Assembly: GCF_021228125.1 (NCBI RefSeq)
Contig: NZ_JAJQQS010000016.1
Coordinates: forward strand, 1 to 64,000
Direction of reading: 5' to 3'
From: Streptomyces albireticuli
Lineage (GTDB): Bacteria; Actinomycetota; Actinomycetes; Streptomycetales; Streptomycetaceae
Length of the DNA: 64,000 bases
Every line of letters begins with the position of its first letter. Positions within the stretch are counted from its first letter, which is position 1. The translations under genes and the position numbers were made by a program. This document shows, piece after piece, positions 50,343 to 62,100 of the stretch. Below the pieces are notes generated by a model. That model saw nothing but the letters and a program-made list of their open reading frames with translations, did no database searches and was not told the origin of the DNA.

Positions 50343-51719
50343 CTACGGGCGCCGGGGGAGCGGCGCCGACGCTCCCACCTCGTGCAGGTGCACGACGATG
50401 TCGAAGCCCTTGCCCAGGGCCAGCGGGGCCGTCGGCCGGTTGGGATGACGACCGGGGATCAGGAAGGTCGGACGCGCGGTGTCCAGCCAGCCGCCCGCGA
50501 CCGGATCACGGCCGGCCGCGCGCAGGTCCACGTAGAAGTCGCGGTGGCGCACCTGGTCGAGGGTGTGCTCGTTGCTGCCCGGCGCCGCCGGGCCCGCGCC
50601 GAACACCCCCGCCTCGCCCGTCGCGGTCCGGGCCCGGTACTCGCCCCGGTACAAGGAGGTGCCGACGGCGAGGTACTCACGGCCGACCAGCTCGCGCAGG
50701 TCCCGGCCCATCGTGACGGGGAAGACCGTGGGCAGCGCCGCCTCGTAGGTGACGTGTCCGTTGTGCGCCGAGACGACGATCTTGTCGCCGGTCCGGCGCT
50801 GCCACCACACGGCGTTCTCGGCCATGGTCCGGTCGCGGTGCCGGTTCGCGGCGAGGGCCTGCGCGGGGTCGTCGCCGTCGAAGGCGTACGAGGTGGCCAT
50901 CTGGGAGATGACCCGGGCCTCCTGGAGCACCCACGGGTCCCGCTCGCCGGCCTCCGCCAGCAGCCGGTACGCCGCCCCGGCGTCCCGCGCCATCGTCCCG
51001 CGCTCCGCGAGCGGGAGGGCGCCGTAGGCGGCCAGCCGCTCGCCGACCCCGCCGGGCAGGGCGCGCAACGCGGCGTACCGGGTGCGCAGTTCGGGGACGA
51101 GGGCGGGTTCGTGGCGCCCGGCCCAGGTGAGGACGCGCTCGTACTGGGCGGGGTTCACGTCGGCGAAGTCCATGCCCACGATCCGGACCGGGCGGGCGGC
51201 GGTGCGGTTGTGCTCCCGCACCCAGGAGAACAGCCGGAAGAACTCCTCCGTGTCCAGCAGGGCGTAGGCGTCCTGGAACTCCTCGCCCATGATCTGCCGG
51301 AGGTCGCCCTCGCCGGTGCGGACGTACGCGTCCAGCCGGGCGGCCGCCGACCAGTTGATCTCCATGGCGAAGGCGGAGAACCCCTCCCGCGCGACCAGCT
51401 GCCGCAGCAGCCGGTCCTTCATGGCGAACAGCTCGCCGGAGCCGTGCGAGACCTCGCCGACTCCGACGATCTTCGCGCCGCGCGTCATCGTGGCGAACGC
51501 GGCGAGGTCGCCGCCGGGGGCGCCCGGGTCGGTGGTGCGCAGCGGGTGGGCGTACCGCTCCAGCGCCGCCACCACGGGCCGGTCCGACGCGGGCAGGGAT
51601 GCTCCGGCGCGCGGTCCGGCGGCGGCCGCGCCGGTGGCGACGGGGCCCGTAAGCGCCGTCAGCGCGAGGGTGAGCGCGACGGCCGGGACCAGGCGACGGC
51701 GGGTCAATATGTGTGTCAT
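50343..51719 (-). CDS. Secreted erythromycin-esterase-family protein
   Basis: The 458-residue protein has a signal peptide (MTHILTRRRLVPAVALTLALTALTG, cleavage near TGAAAAG). The erythromycin-esterase fold follows, with KIVGVGEVSHGSGELFAMKDRLLRQLVAREGF, AFAMEINWSAAARLD, ANRHRDRTMAENAVWW and VVSAHNGHVTYEAALP, including the Glu/His metal-activated site. EreA/EreB open macrolide lactones, but most members are uncharacterised hydrolases. TATAAC at 51727-51732 (minus strand) is only 8 bp from the ATG, suggesting a leaderless transcript. It is divergent from the GDP-mannose dehydratase gene of the PKS cluster and shares its regulatory gap. Confidence 0.85.
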   Translation of the reverse strand: MTHILTRRRLVPAVALTLALTALTGPVATGAAAAGPRAGASLPASDRPVVAALERYAHPLRTTDPGAPGGDLAAFATMTRGAKIVGVGEVSHGSGELFAMKDRLLRQLVAREGFSAFAMEINWSAAARLDAYVRTGEGDLRQIMGEEFQDAYALLDTEEFFRLFSWVREHNRTAARPVRIVGMDFADVNPAQYERVLTWAGRHEPALVPELRTRYAALRALPGGVGERLAAYGALPLAERGTMARDAGAAYRLLAEAGERDPWVLQEARVISQMATSYAFDGDDPAQALAANRHRDRTMAENAVWWQRRTGDKIVVSAHNGHVTYEAALPTVFPVTMGRDLRELVGREYLAVGTSLYRGEYRARTATGEAGVFGAGPAAPGSNEHTLDQVRHRDFYVDLRAAGRDPVAGGWLDTARPTFLIPGRHPNRPTAPLALGKGFDIVVHLHEVGASAPLPRRP

Positions 51720-51787
51720 GCACGCTGTTATACAGGGTGGCGCGTGCCCCGGATCGGCGCCCGACGGAGCGCGCCGGTACCCGAAGA

Positions 51788-51803
51788 CTCGGAAATTCCT
51801 TAG
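51788..51803. promoter_or_regulatory. PAS-LuxR (PimM-type) operator-like site upstream of gmd
   Basis: CTCGGAAATTCCTTAG matches the published PimM consensus CTVGGGAWWTCCCBAG at 14 of 16 positions (mismatches at positions 6 and 13). It is nearly palindromic. It lies 94 bp upstream of the dehydratase start and 69 bp from the divergent esterase-family gene start. PimM-type regulators activate polyene biosynthetic promoters. Confidence 0.55.
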
Positions 51804-51896
51804 CCCGCTCCGTGATTCGGTGAGGCTTGCCGAGCGCTGGGTGCGGATTCGAGGCCCCTCGACCGGCTATGTCCGTGTGCCGTGAAAGGGGACCGA

Positions 51897-52934
51897 ATGT
51901 CCAAGTGTGCGCTGATCACCGGAATCACCGGGCAGGACGGCTCGTACCTCGCCGAACACCTGCTCGCCCAGGGGTATCAGGTGTGGGGCCTGACCCGGGG
52001 ACAGGCCAACCCGCGGAAGGATCGCGTCGCCAAGCTGATACCCGACCTGAACTTCGTCGACGGTGACCTCATGGACCAGGGCAGCCTGGTCTCCGCCGTC
52101 GACTTCGTCCAGCCGGACGAGGTCTACAACCTCGGGGCCGTCTCCTTCGTCCCCATGTCCTGGCAGCAGCCGGAGCTCGTCACCGATGTCAACGGCACCG
52201 GCGTGCTGCGCATGCTGGAGGCCATCCGCATCGTCAGCGGACTCGGCAAGTCCAGCGGCGGGAGCGACGGCCACGGCCAGATCCGCTTCTACCAGGCCTC
52301 CTCCTCGGAGATGTTCGGGAAGGTCGTGGAGTCGCCGCAGAGCGAGCGAACCCCCTTCCACCCGCGCAGCCCCTACGGCGTGGCCAAGGCGTACGGCCAC
52401 TACATCACCCAGAACTACCGTGAGTCCTACGGTGTGTACGGCGTCTCCGGGATCCTGTTCAACCACGAGTCGCCCCGCCGCGGCGCGGAGTTCGTGACCC
52501 GGAAGATCTCCCTCGCGGTCGCGCAGATCAAGCTGGGACTCCAGGACAAGCTGCTCCTCGGCAACCTCGACGCGGTGCGCGACTGGGGCTTCGCCGGGGA
52601 CTACGTCCGCGCGATGCACCTGATGCTCCAGCAGGACCGGCCCGGGGACTACGTGGTCGGCACCGGCCAGATGCACTCGGTGCGGGACGCCGCCCGCATC
52701 GCCTTCGAGAGCGTCGGCCTGGACTGGGAGGAGCACGTCGTGGTGGACCCGGCGCTGGTGCGGCCCGCCGAGGTCGAGACGCTCTGCGCCGACTACGGCA
52801 ACGCCCGTCAGGGCCTGGGCTGGAAGCCCGCCGTCGACTTCGAGGAGCTGATGCGCATGATGGTGGAGTCCGACCTCCGCCAGGCCGGCCGCGAGCGCGA
52901 CCACGGCGAGCTGCTCGCCGCGGCGAGCTGGTAG
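51897..52934 (+). CDS. gmd: GDP-mannose 4,6-dehydratase
   Basis: The 345-residue SDR shows the family hallmarks: TGITGQDGSYLAE (8-20), SSSEMFG (135-141), YGVAK with Tyr160/Lys164, and FNHESPRRG (188-196). It forms GDP-4-keto-6-deoxymannose from GDP-mannose. In polyene clusters (nysDIII, amphDIII, pimJ) this is the first step to GDP-mycosamine, and the gene sits beside the PKS, as here. The ATG at 51897 follows AAAGGGGACCGA. A PimM-like site lies 94 bp upstream. The enzyme could also serve cell-surface sugar synthesis, but the neighbouring PKS favours the polyene role. Confidence 0.93.
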   Translation: MSKCALITGITGQDGSYLAEHLLAQGYQVWGLTRGQANPRKDRVAKLIPDLNFVDGDLMDQGSLVSAVDFVQPDEVYNLGAVSFVPMSWQQPELVTDVNGTGVLRMLEAIRIVSGLGKSSGGSDGHGQIRFYQASSSEMFGKVVESPQSERTPFHPRSPYGVAKAYGHYITQNYRESYGVYGVSGILFNHESPRRGAEFVTRKISLAVAQIKLGLQDKLLLGNLDAVRDWGFAGDYVRAMHLMLQQDRPGDYVVGTGQMHSVRDAARIAFESVGLDWEEHVVVDPALVRPAEVETLCADYGNARQGLGWKPAVDFEELMRMMVESDLRQAGRERDHGELLAAASW

Positions 52935-52986
52935 CCGCCGCGAAGTACCTGCTCACACCCGTCGTGAACCCAGGATCGGCCGATCT

Positions 52987-53002
52987 CTAGGGAATTCCAC
53001 GA
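52987..53002. promoter_or_regulatory. PAS-LuxR (PimM-type) operator-like site upstream of the PKS gene
   Basis: CTAGGGAATTCCACGA matches CTVGGGAWWTCCCBAG at 13 of 16 positions, with a perfect left half (CTAGGGAATTCC). It lies 171 bp upstream of the PKS start. A perfect 16-bp palindrome (TGCCCC-GCGC-GGGGCA, 53049-53064) follows 46 bp later. This is an inference from sequence only. Confidence 0.5.
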
Positions 53003-53172
53003 CCACGTCGGCCGACACTTGGCACGTGGCGTGCGGGAAGTCGAGCAGTGCCCCGCGCGGGGCACCCAGATGACTCTCAGTCGCTGTGGAACAGCCATCC
53101 CGAGTACCGGATGCCCACATCGAAATCCTCTGCAGTCCGCCGGTCCTGAGCTTGAGATGGGTTGAGTTGAAC

Positions 53173-56100
53173 GTGGCGAAGATGGACAAGGAACAGAAGC
53201 TCCGCGACTACCTGAAGCGGGCGAGCGCCGATCTGCGGCGTTCCCGGCAGCGGGTGGGCGAACTGGAGGCGGCCGCTCGCGAGCCCATCGCGATCGTGGG
53301 CATGAGCTGCCGCTTCCCCGGGGACGTGCAGAGCCCTGAGGAGCTCTGGTCCATGCTCGTCGCGGGCGAGGAGGGCATCACAGGGTTCCCCGAGGACCGG
53401 GGCTGGGAGCTGCTGACCGAGGACGCGGGGAAGTACTCCGGCGGGTTCCTGCACGAGGCCGCCGAGTTCGACGCCGGATTCTTCGGGATCTCCCCGCGCG
53501 AGGCCCTCGCGATGGACCCCCAGCAGCGGGTGCTGCTGGAGTCCTCGTGGGAGGCCTTCGAGCGGGCCGGCATCGACCCGGCGACGGTCCGGGGCAGCCG
53601 GACCGGCATGTTCGTCGGGGCCATGCCCCACGAGTACCGGGTGGGCCCGGACGACGACGTCCAGGGCTTCACCCTGACGGGCAGCGCCACCAGCGTCCTG
53701 TCGGGCCGGCTCTCCTACTTCTTCGGGGCCGTCGGGCCGGCGGTGACGGTCGACACCGCCTGCTCGTCCTCCCTGGTCGCCCTGCACCTCGCAGCCCACT
53801 CCCTGCGCCAGGGCGAGTGCTCCATGGCCCTGGCGGCGGGCGTCACGGTGATGTCCTCGCCCATCACGTTCACCGAGTTCGACCGCCAGGGCGGACTCGC
53901 CACCGACGGGCGCTGCCGCTCCTTCGCCGACGGCGCCGACGGCACCGGCTGGGCCGAGGGCGTCGGCGTCCTCGTCCTGGAGCGGCTCTCCGACGCCCGC
54001 CGCAACGGCCACGAGGTCCTGGCCGTCGTCCGGGGCTCCGCCGTCAACCAGGACGGCGCCTCCAACGGCCTGACCGCCCCCAACGGCCCGTCCCAGCGGC
54101 GGGTCATCGAGCAGGCGCTGGTCAACGCCCGGCTCTCGGCCGACGAGATCGACGTCGTCGAGGCGCACGGCACGGGAACCTCCCTCGGTGACCCGGTCGA
54201 GGCCCAGGCCCTGCTCGCCACCTACGGTCGCAACCGCGCCGAGGACCGCCCGCTGCTGCTCGGCTCCGTGAAGTCGAACCTCGGCCACACCCAGGCGGCC
54301 GCCGGCATGGCCGGCGTCATCAAGATGGTGCTGGCCATGCGGCACGGCACCCTGCCCCGCACGCTCCACGCGGAGACCCCGTCCACGCATGTCGACTGGA
54401 CGTCCGGGTCCGTACGCCTGCTGAACGAGCCGCACCCGTGGCCGCAGGGGGACGCGCCCCGCCGGGCCGGCGTCTCGTCCTTCGGCCTCAGCGGCACCAA
54501 CGCGCACACCATCCTGGAGGAGGCGCCGCCCCTCCAGGCCCCCGAGGCCGGCCAGGACGCCGACGGCGAGACCGGTCAGGAGACCGCGGCCGCCGTCGCC
54601 GAACCCCTCGAGGCCGGCACCGTCCCGTGGCTCGTCTCCGGCCGCACTCCCGAGGCCCTGCGCGCCCAGGCCTCCCGCCTCCTGGCGTTCCTCGGCTCCC
54701 GCCCCGGCCTCGTGCCCGTCGACGCGTCCTACTCCCTGGCCACGGCGCGCTCCGCCTTCGAGCACCGCGCGGCCTTCACCGCCGCCGACCGCGACCGGGC
54801 CCTCGCCGTCCTCACCGCGCTCGCCGACGGCGAGCCCGCCCCCGGCCTGGTGCGCGGCACCGCACAGGGACGCGCCAAGCTCGCCTTCCTCTTCGCGGGC
54901 CAGGGCTCCCAGCGGCCGGGCATGGGACGCGAGCTGTACGCGCGCTTCCCCGCCTTCGCCACCGCCCTCGACGAGATCTGCGGCCACCTCGACCAGGGCC
55001 TCGAACGGCCCCTGAAGGAGGTGCTGTTCGCCGCCGAGGGCACCCCCGAGGCCGAGCTGCTGAACGGCACCGGCTACGCGCAGCCCGCCTTGTTCGCCCT
55101 CGAGGTCGCCCTCCACCGGCTGACCGAGTCCCTCGGCGTCAAGCCCGACTTCCTCGCCGGCCACTCCATCGGCGAGATCGCCGCCGTGCACGTCGCCGGC
55201 GTCTTCACGGCCGCCGACGCGGCCGCCCTGGTCCTCGCGCGCGGCCGGCTGATGCAGGCCCTGCCCGCCGGCGGCGCCATGGTCTCCGTCGAGGCGGCCG
55301 AGGACGAGGTCCTGCCCCTGCTGGAGAACCGTTCGGACCGCGTCTCCGTCGCGGCGGTCAACGGGCCCGCCTCCGTCGTCGTCGCCGGTGACGCGGACGA
55401 GGTCGCCGCCGTCGCCGACCACTTCACCGCGCTCGGCCGCAGGACCAAGCGCCTCAAGGTCTCGCACGCCTTCCACTCCCCGCTCATGGAGCCCATGCTC
55501 GAGGAGTTCCGCGCCGTCGTCGCCGGCCTCAGCCCGCAGGCACCCGTCCTCCCCGTCGTCTCCGCGCTCACCGGCACCCTCGCCACGGTCGAGCAGCTGA
55601 CCTCCGCGTCCTACTGGGTGGACCACGCACGCCACGCCGTCCGCTTCTCCGACGCGCTCACCTGGCTGACCGGCCACGGCACCGGCACCTTCCTCGAACT
55701 GGGCCCCGACGGCGTCCTGTCCGCCATGGCACAGGCACACCTCGGCGCCACCGGCACCACCGAGGACACGGCCGACGCGGTCCCCGCCGCGCTCGCCGTC
55801 CTGCGGCCGGGCCGCCCCGAGGCCGAGACCCTCACCACCACCCTCGCGGGCCTCCACGTCCGCGGCGTCGCCGTCCAGTGGGAGCCCTACTTCGCCGGCA
55901 CCGGCGCCCGCCGCACGGACCTCCCCACCTACGCCTTCCAGCGCCGCCACTACTGGCCCAAGGGCATCGCCGGGCAGGGCGGTGACGTCCGCGCCGCCGG
56001 CCTGGGCGCCGCACACCACCCGCTGCTCGCGGCTGCCGTGTCGGTCGCCAACTCCGACGGCCTGCTGCTCACCGGCCGGCTCTCGCTGCGGACCCACCCC

Positions 56101-59100
56101 TGGCTCGCCGACCACGCCGTGCGCGGCACGGTACTGCTCCCCGGCACCGCCTTCCTGGAGCTCGCCGTCCGCGCCGGTGACGAGGTCGGCTGCGACCGCG
56201 TCGAGGAACTCACCCTGGCCGCGCCCCTGGTCCTGCCCGCGGAGGGCGGCGTCCAGGTGCAGGTGTGGGTCGGCAGCCCGGACGAGACCGGCCGCCGCCC
56301 CCTGAGCGTCCACTCCCGCCCCGAGGGGACCGAGGAGCTCCCCTGGACGCAGCACGCCTCCGGCACCCTCGTCGCCGGTGAGCACCGCGCCGACTTCGAC
56401 ACCCCCGTCTGGCCCCCCGCCGCCGCCCGGCCGGTGGACCTCGACGGCTTCTACGACCGCGTCGTCGACAGCGGATTCGGCTACGGCCCCCTCTTCCAGG
56501 GCCTGCGCGCCGCGTGGAGCGACGGCGACGACGTCTACGCCGAGGTGTCCCTCCCGGACACCGACGGCGCCGACGCGGGGGCGTTCGGGATCCACCCGGC
56601 CCTGCTGGACGCCACCCTGCACGCCACGGCCTTCGCCGGCCTCGGCGAGCACGGCCGCGGCGGCCTGCCCTTCTCGTGGCAGGACGTCACCCTGCACGCG
56701 AGCGGGGCGACCACGGTCCGGGTGAAGCTCACCCGCGTCGCCGACGACGCCGTGGCGATCGCCGTCACCGACACCACGGGCGCCCCCGTGGCCTCCGTCG
56801 GCTCGCTCGTCCTGCGCGCGGTGCCCGAGGACGGGCTCGCCACCGCCGCGCACCTCACGCGCGACGCCCTGTTCGAGCAGCGCTGGACCCCCCTGCGGGA
56901 GACCACCGGGACGGCACCCGCCTCGGCCGCAGTCCTCGGCCAGGACCTCTTCGGCCTCACCGAGGCCCTGACCTCGTCCGGCCTCGCGGTCACCACCCTG
57001 CCCGGCACCGACGGCACCGACGTCCCGGACGTCGTGCTCGCCCCCGTCGCCGGGACCACCGACGACGACCCGGTCCTCTCCGCGCACGCCCGCACCGCCC
57101 ACGTCCTGGAGCTCCTGCGCACCTGGCTCGCGGACGAGCGCCACACCGCCTCCCGGCTGGTCCTCGTCACCCGCGGCGCCGTCGCGACCGACGGCCACGG
57201 GACACCGGACCCGGCGGCCGCCGCCGTCCGGGGCCTGGTGCGCGCCGCCCAGGCCGAACACCCCGGCCGCTTCGGCCTGCTGGACCTCGGCACCGAGGGC
57301 GCGCCCTCGCCGACCGCCCTGCTCCGCGCCCTGGGCGCGGACGAGCCGCAGACCGCCCTCCGCGGCGACACGGTGCTCGGCGCGCGGCTCGCCCGCGCCC
57401 AGGCGCCGGAGACCGGTGACGGGTGGAACCCCGAGGGCACCGTCCTCCTCACCGGCGCCATGGGCGGCCTGGGCCGCGTCATGGCCCGCCACCTCGTCGC
57501 CGAGCGCGGCGTACGGCACCTGCTGCTCGCCAGCCGCCGGGGCACCGACGCCGAGGGCGTAGAGGAGCTCGTCGGCGAACTGACCGGGCACGGCGCCCGG
57601 GTCGAGGTCGCGGCCTGCGACCTCGCCGACCGGGCCGCCGTGGAGCGGCTGCTCGCCGGCGTGCCCGCCGAGCACCCCCTCACCGCCGTCGTGCACAGCG
57701 CCGGCGTCCTCGACGACGGCGTCGTCGAGTCGCTGACCCCCGAGCGGATCAGCGCGGTCCTGCGGCCCAAGGCCGACGCCGTGTGGCACCTCCACGAGGC
57801 CACCCGCGAACTGGACCTCGCCGCCTTCGTCGTCTTCTCCTCCCTCTCCGGCACCCTCGGCGGCGCCGGCCAGGGCAACTACGCCGCCGCGAACGCCTTC
57901 GTCGACGCCGTCGCCCAGCTGCGCCGCGCCGCCGGACTGCCGGGCCTCGCCCTGGCCTGGGGCCCCTGGGTGCCCACCGGCGGCATGACCGGCGGTCTGA
58001 CCGACGCCGACCTCCAGCGCCTGGCCCGTATGGGCACGCCCGCGCTCACCGAGGAACAGGGCGTCGCGCTCTTCGACGCGGCGACCGCCGCCGTGACCGG
58101 CACGTCGACCGGCACCACGGCCGCCGTCCTGCTCCCGGCCAGGCTCGACCTGTCCGTCCTGCGCGGCCAGGGCGAGGTGCCGCACCTGCTGCGCGGCCTC
58201 GTCCGCGCCCCCGCCCGCCGCTCGGCCGCCCATGGCTCCGAGACGGCCGTCACCCTCGTCCAGAAGCTGTCCCGGCTGGAGGAGACCGACCGCACCGAGG
58301 TGATGACCGACCTCGTCGCCGGACAGGTCGCCGCCGTCCTCGGCCACTCCGGCGCCACCGACGTCGACGCGCGACGCTCCTTCCGCGACCTGGGCTTCGA
58401 CTCGCTCACCGCCGTCGAGCTGCGTAACCGCATCGGCGCCGCCACCGGTCTGCGCACCGCCGCCACGCTGGTCTTCGACTACCCGACCGTCGCCGCGCTC
58501 GCCGCGCACCTCCTCGGCGAGCTCATGGGCTCCGAGGCCGCCGCCGCGGCGGCCGCCCCGCGCGCCGCCACCGAGCAGGACCCGATCGTCATCGTCGGCA
58601 TGAGCTGCCGCTACCCCGGCGGCGTCAGCTCGCCCGAGGACCTGTGGCGACTCGTCAGCGAGGGCACCGACGCCATCTCGGGCCTGCCCACCGACCGCGG
58701 CTGGGACCTGGACGCGCTCTACGACCCGGACCCGGACCGCCTCGGCACCTCGTACACCCGCTTCGGCGGCTTCCTGCACGACGCCGCCGACTTCGACCCC
58801 GCGTTCTTCGGCATGAGCCCCCGCGAGGCCCTGGCCACCGACACCCAGCAGCGACTCCTCCTCGAGGCGTCCTGGGAGGCGTTCGAGCGCGCCGGCATCG
58901 ACCCGGCGACCCTGCGCGGCAGCCAGACCGGCGTGTTCGCGGGCGTCATGTACAACGACTACGCCCAGACGCTCGCCGGCGGCCGCTTCGAGGGCCACCA
59001 GGGCAGCGGCACCGCCCCCAGCATCGCCTCCGGCCGAGTCTCCTACACCCTCGGCCTCGAAGGTCCCGCCGTCACCGTCGACACCGCCTGCTCCTCCTCC

Positions 59101-62100
59101 CTCGTCGCCATGCACTGGGCGATGCAGGCCCTGCGCGCGGGGGAGTGCTCGCTCGCCCTGGCCGGCGGCGTCACCGTGATGTCGACCCCGGGCGCCTTCA
59201 TCGAGTTCTCCCGGCAGCGCGGTCTCTCCGCGGACGGCCGCTGCAAGGCGTTCGGCGACGGCGCCGACGGCGTCGGCTGGTCCGAAGGCGTCGGCGTGCT
59301 CGTCCTGGAGCGGCTCTCCGACGCCCGCCGCAACGGGCACCGCGTCCTGGCCGTCGTCCGGGGCTCCGCCGTCAACCAGGACGGCGCCTCCAACGGCCTC
59401 ACCGCGCCCAACGGCCCGTCCCAGCAGCGCGTCATCCGCCAGGCGCTGGCCGCCGCCGGCCTCTCCGAGGCCGACGTCGACGCGGTCGAGGGCCACGGCA
59501 CCGGCACCACGCTCGGCGACCCCATCGAGGCCCAGGCCCTCCTCGCCACCTACGGCAAGGACCGCGACGCCGAGCGCCCGCTGCTGCTCGGCTCCGTGAA
59601 GTCCAACATCGGCCACACCCAGGCCGCCGCCGGCGTCGCCGGCATCATCAAGATGGTCATGGCCATGAGCCACGGCACGCTGCCCCGCACCCTGCACGCC
59701 GACGAGCCCTCCTCGCACGTGGAGTGGGACGCCGGAGCGGTGCGCCTGCTCACCGAGGAGACCCCCTGGCCGCAGGCCGGCCGGCCGCGCCGCGCCGCCA
59801 TCTCCTCCTTCGGCTTCAGCGGTACGAACGCGCACGTCATCGTCGAGGAGCCGCCGGCCGCCCCCGGCCCGGACGACACGGAAGGACAGCCGCGGCTCAC
59901 CCCGGCCGTCGTCCCGTGGGCCCTGTCCGGCAGGAGCCGGTCGGCACTCCGGGACCAGGCCGGCCGCCTGCGCGCCTTCCTCGACGACCACCCCACGCTC
60001 GACCCGGCCGACATCGGCCTCTCCCTCACCACCACCCGCTCGGCCTTCGACCAGCGGGCCGTCGTCACCGGCGACCGCGACGAACTGCTGCGCGCCCTGA
60101 CCGCCCTGGCCGCCGACCGGCCCGACCCCGCCCTCACCGAGGGCGAGGTCGGCGGCGCCGGCAAGCTGGCCGTGGTGTTCTCCGGGCAGGGCAGCCAGCG
60201 CCCCGGCGCGGGCCGCGAACTCGCCGCCCGTTTCCCCGCGTTCGCCCAGGCCATAGACGAGGTGACCGCCGCCCTCGACCCGTACCTGGACCGTCCCCTC
60301 AAGGACGTTCTGTTCGCCGAGGAGGGCACCCCCGAGGCGGAGCTGCTGGGCCGCACCCGGTGGACCCAGCCCGCGCTGTTCGCCATCGGCGTCGCGCTCC
60401 ACCGCCTGCTGCGCACCTGGGGCATCCGCCCCGACGTCCTGATGGGCCACTCCATCGGCGAGATCACCGCCGCGCACGTCGCGGGCGTCCTCTCGCTGCC
60501 CGACGCGGCCCGCCTGGTGACCGCGCGCGGACGGCTGATGCAGGAGCTGCCCGCCGGCGGCGCGATGATCTCCCTTCAGGCCACCGAGGACGAGCTCGCG
60601 CCGCTGCTCGCCGGGCGCGAGCACGAGGTCTCCGTCGCCGCCGTCAACGGCCCCCTCAGCATCGTGGTCGCCGGGGAATTGGCCGCCGTCGAGGAGATCG
60701 CCGCCCACTTCGCCGCCCAGGGCCGCAAGACCAAGCGCCTGGAAGTCAGCCACGCCTTCCACTCGCCGCTCATGGAGCCCGCGCTCGACGGGCTGCGCGA
60801 GGTCGCCGCCGAGCTCACCTACCACGCGCCGGACGTGACCGTCATCTCCGGTCTCACCGGACGCCCCGCCACCGACGCCGAGCTGCGCTCCGCCGACTAC
60901 TGGGTCGCGCACGCCCGCGGCGCCGTCCGCTTCGCCGACACCATGCGCGCCGCGCACGACTGCGGAGCCGGCACCTTCCTCGAACTCGGCCCCGACAGCG
61001 TGCTGTCGGCCGCCGCGCAGGACGCCCTCGGCGACGACACGGACGCGCACATCGTCCCCATGCTGCGCACCGGGCGCGGCGAGGAGGCCTGCGCGGCCAC
61101 CGCGCTGGCCCGCCTGCACGTGCACGGCACGCCCGTCGACTGGGCCGCGTACTTCGCCGGCACCGGCGCGCGCACCGTGGACCTGCCCACCTACGCCTTC
61201 CAGCACGAGCGCTACTGGCCCGAGGCCGACCCGGCCGCCCACGCGCCGCAGACCGCCGCCGACCCGGCCGACGCCGAGCTGTGGGGCGCCGTCGAGCGTG
61301 GCGACGCGGCCGGGCTCGCCGGTCTCCTGGGCCTGCGCGACGAACAGCACGCCTCCCTCTACGCGCTGCTCCCCGCCCTGTCGTCCTGGCGGCAGCACCG
61401 GCACGAGAAGGCCCTGCTGGACTCCACCCGCTACCAGGTCGCCTGGCGGCCCGTCCGGGCCGCCGCCGCCCCCGTCCTCGACGGCACCTGGCTGGTCGTC
61501 AGCGCCGAGGGCACCGACGGCGACGACGTCCTGGACGCGCTGCGCGGCCACGGCGCCCAGTTCGAGACCCTCGTCCTGGAGCACCGCACCGACCGGGCCG
61601 CGCTCGCCGCCCGCCTCGACGCCGTCCGCGGCGAGGACCGGACCTTCTCGGGCGTCCTGTCCCTCCTCCCGCTCGCCGACGAGGCCGGCCGGCCGCTCGA
61701 CGCCGAGCCGCCGGCCGGGCTCGCCCGCACGCTCCTCCTGACCCAGGCCCTCGTGGACACCGGCTTCGCCGCGCCCGTGTGGACCCTGACCCGGGGCGCG
61801 GTCTCCACCGGCTCCGCCGACCCGCTCACCGCCCCCCTCCAGGCGGCGGTCTGGGGCCTCGGCCGCGTCGCCGCCCTGGAGCACCCCCAGCTGTGGCGGG
61901 GCCTGATCGACCTCCCGGCCGTCCTCGACGCGCCCGCCACCCAGCACCTCGTCAGCGCCCTCGCCGCACCGGGCGGCGAGGACCAGCTCGCCATCCGCGC
62001 GGCCGGCGCGTTCGCCCGGCGCCTCGTGCGCCACGCGCTCGCCGAGCTGCCCCCGGCCGACGCCTTCACCGCCCGCGGTACCGTGCTCGTCACCGGCGGC

